Positions 61,436-64,000 of a stretch of DNA of 64,000 nucleotides are shown here, piece by piece. How positions within the stretch are numbered: the first letter of the stretch is position 1; each line of letters begins with the position of its first letter. The stretch lies in the NCBI GenBank assembly GCA_002382975.1, contig DFTB01000007.1, positions 62,001 to 126,000 on the forward strand, read 5' to 3'. The stretch comes from Fibrobacter sp. UBA4223. Lineage in GTDB: Bacteria; Fibrobacterota; Fibrobacteria; Fibrobacterales; Fibrobacteraceae. A program made the position numbers and the translations under genes. Under the pieces are notes generated by a model that ran no database searches, was not told where the DNA came from, and worked only from the letters and a program-made list of their open reading frames with translations.

Positions 61436-63191
61436 AGTTCCTTTGCCCTTCTGCGGTGAGTTCGCGCAAGATGATTTTAATTTGTCCGTTTTCGAGACGG
61501 GAATTCACATACTTGCGGAAACGTTCGTTGTCTTTTTCGGGATAGTCGGTGTTTTCGGCAAAACTGTGCCAACGGGTTTCATGACGGGCAGCCAGGTGCG
61601 CAATCACGCTCTTGCAAACCGTCAAGCGCTCCTTGAGTTCGTAGATGTACATGACTTCCTGTAGGTCGGCTGCATGCAGGTCGCCCACGCGGGCCTCGAT
61701 TTTCTCGATTTCCTTGCGGGCAATCGCTAGTTGATTTTCGCTATAACGATAGCCCGTCTTGATACCGCCTGCATAAGCGTCCATAGCCGCTTGCATTTCT
61801 TCTTCAAGGTGTTCGACGGTGTCTCCGCCTTCGTCACGGGCTTTTTCGAAGGTGTTATTGATTCGTTTACCAAGGAATTTCTCGATTTCTGCAACATGTT
61901 CTGTAACCTCCTCTTCCGAAATTTTTTCCAACAGATTCACGCTTGATATGTCAGGTCCCTGAGCTTGTTGAAGGGCCGACAAACTCTCTATGTACTCCAC
62001 CGCACTTTTTGCGGCAATCTCGCCTTCGGCAAGGGCCCCCGTTACGTACTTTTGCGGGGCACCACCGACAACATCGCCTGCAGCATAGAGCCCTTCGATA
62101 GTCGTTGCGCGTTTGGTATCCACCCAGTAACCGCTTGCGGTGTGGCCGCCCACGATGTAGGGTTCCGTACCTTCGATTTCCACATTCGCCTTCGACGGAG
62201 TGCCGTTTTCAATCCAGCGAATCGTCTGCGACGGCGCCATGTTCAGGTAAGCCTTCAAAAGCGATTCTTCCTGCTCGGGCGTAATCCCGACGGTGCGCAA
62301 GTAGCACGGCCCGCGACCTTCCAGATTTTCGGCCACCGTACCGTACACGCGTTCCGATGTGGAAATCCCGTACTTGGTCTCGTAAACTTCTCCGAGCGCA
62401 TTCACCTGTTTGGCGCCAACACCCTGCGCTAGCGTCCCCGTCGGGGCAATCGTATCCTTGCAACGGAGCGCAATAAAACGCATCTCGAATGTGGTCATCT
62501 CGGCACCGTGACGGATTCCCATGGCGTAACCCGCGCCCGTATTGAACGGCGGGTACCACATCTTGTGGCGCGAAAATCCCGGATTGTTCGGGCGGTAAAG
62601 TCCGGCGGCACCGCCCGTCGCGATAATCACCGCACCCGCCTCGATGGCGTAAAAAGTATCGTTCTCGATTCCGAAACCGAACGCCCCGTCAATCCTGTTG
62701 TCATGAACGGAAAAATCGAAAATGTTCACGTGGTTCAGCACGGTCACATTGGGGAGCTTCTTGACGGCATCGGCCAAAATCGGCTTAATGTTTTCGCCGT
62801 TGATCTTGATGTTGCGATTTCCTCGCGTCACATATTTGCCATCTTTATCTTTCAAGATGACAAGCCCCAACTTTTCCAGATGCGCGGTGACTTCGTTGAA
62901 CTTTTCGGAGATGGAATAGAGCAAATCCTCGCGGACGATTCCGTCGGCATCCTTCTTGGCATATTCCACGTAGTCCTTGGGCGTGCGGCCTTCGGTAATG
63001 TAGGCGTTCAGGGCGTTTACGCCAGCGGCAAGACAACCGCTCCGCTTGATATTCGCCTTCTCGACGACGAGTATCTTGAGGCCGGCGCCTTTATTTTCCG
63101 CGGCATTTGACGCGGCAGTAATAGCGGCATAACAGCCGGCCGTCCCGCCGCCTATAATCAGCAAATCCGTTTTAAGCCGTTCTATCTTCAC
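61419..63191 (-). CDS. aprA: APS reductase alpha subunit-like flavoprotein (AprA)
   Basis: The start is GTG 63191 (VKIERLKTDLLIIGGG), placed behind CGGAG; the frame extends into promoter DNA and the longer start is rejected. 590 residues. FAD site GGGTAG at residues 14-19, FAD-side RSGCLAAGVNALNAY, the sequence GGAAGLYRPNN, and a helical C-terminal domain. It belongs to the fumarate-reductase/AprA superfamily and is placed as AprA by its aprB neighbour and cysDN downstream. It reduces APS to sulfite and AMP, here presumably for assimilation. Confidence 0.85.
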   Translation of the reverse strand: MKIERLKTDLLIIGGGTAGCYAAITAASNAAENKGAGLKILVVEKANIKRSGCLAAGVNALNAYITEGRTPKDYVEYAKKDADGIVREDLLYSISEKFNEVTAHLEKLGLVILKDKDGKYVTRGNRNIKINGENIKPILADAVKKLPNVTVLNHVNIFDFSVHDNRIDGAFGFGIENDTFYAIEAGAVIIATGGAAGLYRPNNPGFSRHKMWYPPFNTGAGYAMGIRHGAEMTTFEMRFIALRCKDTIAPTGTLAQGVGAKQVNALGEVYETKYGISTSERVYGTVAENLEGRGPCYLRTVGITPEQEESLLKAYLNMAPSQTIRWIENGTPSKANVEIEGTEPYIVGGHTASGYWVDTKRATTIEGLYAAGDVVGGAPQKYVTGALAEGEIAAKSAVEYIESLSALQQAQGPDISSVNLLEKISEEEVTEHVAEIEKFLGKRINNTFEKARDEGGDTVEHLEEEMQAAMDAYAGGIKTGYRYSENQLAIARKEIEKIEARVGDLHAADLQEVMYIYELKERLTVCKSVIAHLAARHETRWHSFAENTDYPEKDNERFRKYVNSRLENGQIKIILRELTAEGQRNYEHHH

Positions 63192-63221
63192 AGCATCTCC
63201 GTACAACTTTTGGTGCTGCCA

Positions 63222-63290
63222 AATATAGAACGGGATTTTCACCCCGTCCAATATTATATTTTTATGGTGTTTTATAGAATTTTGCTATAA
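63222..63290 (-). promoter_or_regulatory. Sulfur-box promoter of aprA-aprB-cysD-cysN
   Basis: The -35 is TTGGAC (63246-63251) and the -10 TATATT (63222-63227), spacing 18; upstream CACCATAAAAATATAATAT and TATAGCAAAAT. The box is the least conserved of the set. The TTGTACGGAG motif (63197-63206) lies between promoter and start codon. Confidence 0.8.
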
Positions 63291-63298
63291 CGCAAAAA

Positions 63299-63345
63299 GA
63301 AAAAAGGCGCTCCCGAAAAAGGACTTCGAATCTCCCGGGAGCGCC
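63299..63345 (-). terminator. Terminator of the carboxymuconolactone-decarboxylase-family gene
   Basis: Perfect 10-bp stem GGCGCTCCCG/CGGGAGCGCC on the minus strand followed by TTTTTTC, about 22 bases past the stop. Confidence 0.85.
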
Positions 63346-63367
63346 AGCTTGTACGGAGAGTACAAAC

Positions 63368-63925
63368 TTATTTGATGTCTTTTCTCCAGGTGGCGGGCTT
63401 GAATTCGCCTACGATGGGGAGAAGACGCTGGTCCACGTCGATTTTCAGCACCGAGTTGAAGTTGTTGGTGGCGATCATCTGGGCCGCAAAGCCCACGATG
63501 GCCACAATCTCGGAATCGTTGTAGAACTTGCGCAGTTCCTCGAAGTAGCTGTCCGGAACGGCGGTGGGGTCCTTCACGATTTGCCTTGCGAGCTTCACGA
63601 GAATCTCTTCGTTCTTCTCGTATTCAAAGTCGTTGGGGTCGATACCGAGAGTCTTCAGGTCGCTGATAAAGAACAGCGAGCAGAGCTGGCAACTGTTGGT
63701 GGTAGAAACGGCGTGGGCGTAGACCGTGGCGGCACGCTGGCCGATGATTTCTACGAGGCGGGCCCAGTTGGTGTACCATCCCATGAAGGCGTCAAACGTT
63801 GCGTAGTCCTGCAGCAGCGCGCGCTTCATGTTGGTAATCTTGCCGGTAGAGATCAGCTTTTCGTAGGCTTCCTTGGCCTTGCCCTGAGCTTCATCAACAG
63901 ATTCGATAAATTTTACTCTTGCCAT
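63368..63925 (-). CDS. AhpD/carboxymuconolactone decarboxylase-family protein
   Basis: The start is ATG 63925 (MARVKFIESVDEAQGKAKEAY); 185 residues. The family pattern is AYEKLISTGKITNMKRALLQDY followed by AATVYAHAVSTTNSCQLCSLFF, with the redox Cys-x-x-Cys. This is close to alkylhydroperoxidase AhpD-like proteins. Its sulfur-box promoter (63972 onward) and place before aprA suggest a role linked to sulfur limitation, perhaps peroxide defence or use of an organosulfur source. Confidence 0.8.
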   Translation of the reverse strand: MARVKFIESVDEAQGKAKEAYEKLISTGKITNMKRALLQDYATFDAFMGWYTNWARLVEIIGQRAATVYAHAVSTTNSCQLCSLFFISDLKTLGIDPNDFEYEKNEEILVKLARQIVKDPTAVPDSYFEELRKFYNDSEIVAIVGFAAQMIATNNFNSVLKIDVDQRLLPIVGEFKPATWRKDIK

Positions 63926-63971
63926 GTTTTGCACTCTGCTTTGGTGCGATTGCACCGTTTTTGTTGCGCAA

Positions 63972-64000
63972 AATATAGAAGCGGTTTTTTACGTTGTCCA
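63972..64000 (-). promoter_or_regulatory. Sulfur-box promoter, cut by the window end
   Basis: The -10 TATATT (63972-63977) and, exactly 18 bp upstream, the start of the -35 (TGGAC, 63996-64000). The upstream box lies outside the window. Confidence 0.7.

Overview
The window looks like a chromosomal segment of a Fibrobacter-type bacterium (phylum Fibrobacterota, gut or rumen fibre degraders). The evidence is an exported GH5 cellulase, a GH39-like plus CBM6 enzyme ending in a basic Fibrobacter-style tail, a TIGR02147-family regulator heading a row of Ser-rich lipoproteins, and many other exported proteins in a moderately GC-rich background. I infer this from protein families only; no rRNA is present.

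Layout. 1-16 kb: cellulase (cut by the left edge), EamA transporter, glucokinase, an AT-rich exported protein wedged behind glucokinase next to a duplicated glucokinase 3' end, a DEAD-box helicase, a large surface protein, a six-gene minus-strand run (BASS transporter, GT2, thioredoxin, lipoprotein, ftsY, clpP), then aroD, a PTS IIA protein and tRNA-Val(CAC). 16-27 kb: serine hydrolase, an ATPase gene bounded at both ends by the same palindrome, lysA, a histone-H1-like/CBM48 fusion, lipoproteins and a phosphohexomutase. 27-43 kb and 55-64 kb: a large sulfur-assimilation region. 43-55 kb: a defence/toxin-antitoxin island (Fic, type I restriction system, AbiE, decayed RelB/YafQ, mobile-mystery A/B) that lies between the sulfate-transporter permease/ATPase genes and the sulfate-binding-protein gene.

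How the sulfur genes fit together. An outer-membrane porin, a binding protein and CysTWA import sulfate; CysDN activates it; an AprBA-type APS reductase (rather than CysH) gives sulfite; a small siroheme/ferredoxin-type sulfite reductase gives sulfide. A TusA-like protein, a ThiS/MoaD-like carrier ending Gly-Gly-Gly-Cys, a ThiF-like E1 and a JAMM protease sit in the same operon as a MetY-like enzyme. This is the gene set of protein-thiocarboxylate homocysteine synthesis as described for Wolinella. A CysK/CBS-like plus cystathionine-lyase pair would then make cysteine from homocysteine.

Regulation is the most striking part. Seven minus-strand promoters share one architecture (TTGGAC, exactly 18 bp, TATATT) with a conserved box just upstream. 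The cystathionine-lyase operon has what looks like a classical transcription attenuator: a 19-residue leader peptide with six cysteines near its end, an antiterminator segment over its stop codon, and a perfect 11-bp terminator. A decayed second copy of the JAMM/carrier genes lies just upstream of it.

All calls come from reading the sequence; no database search was run.
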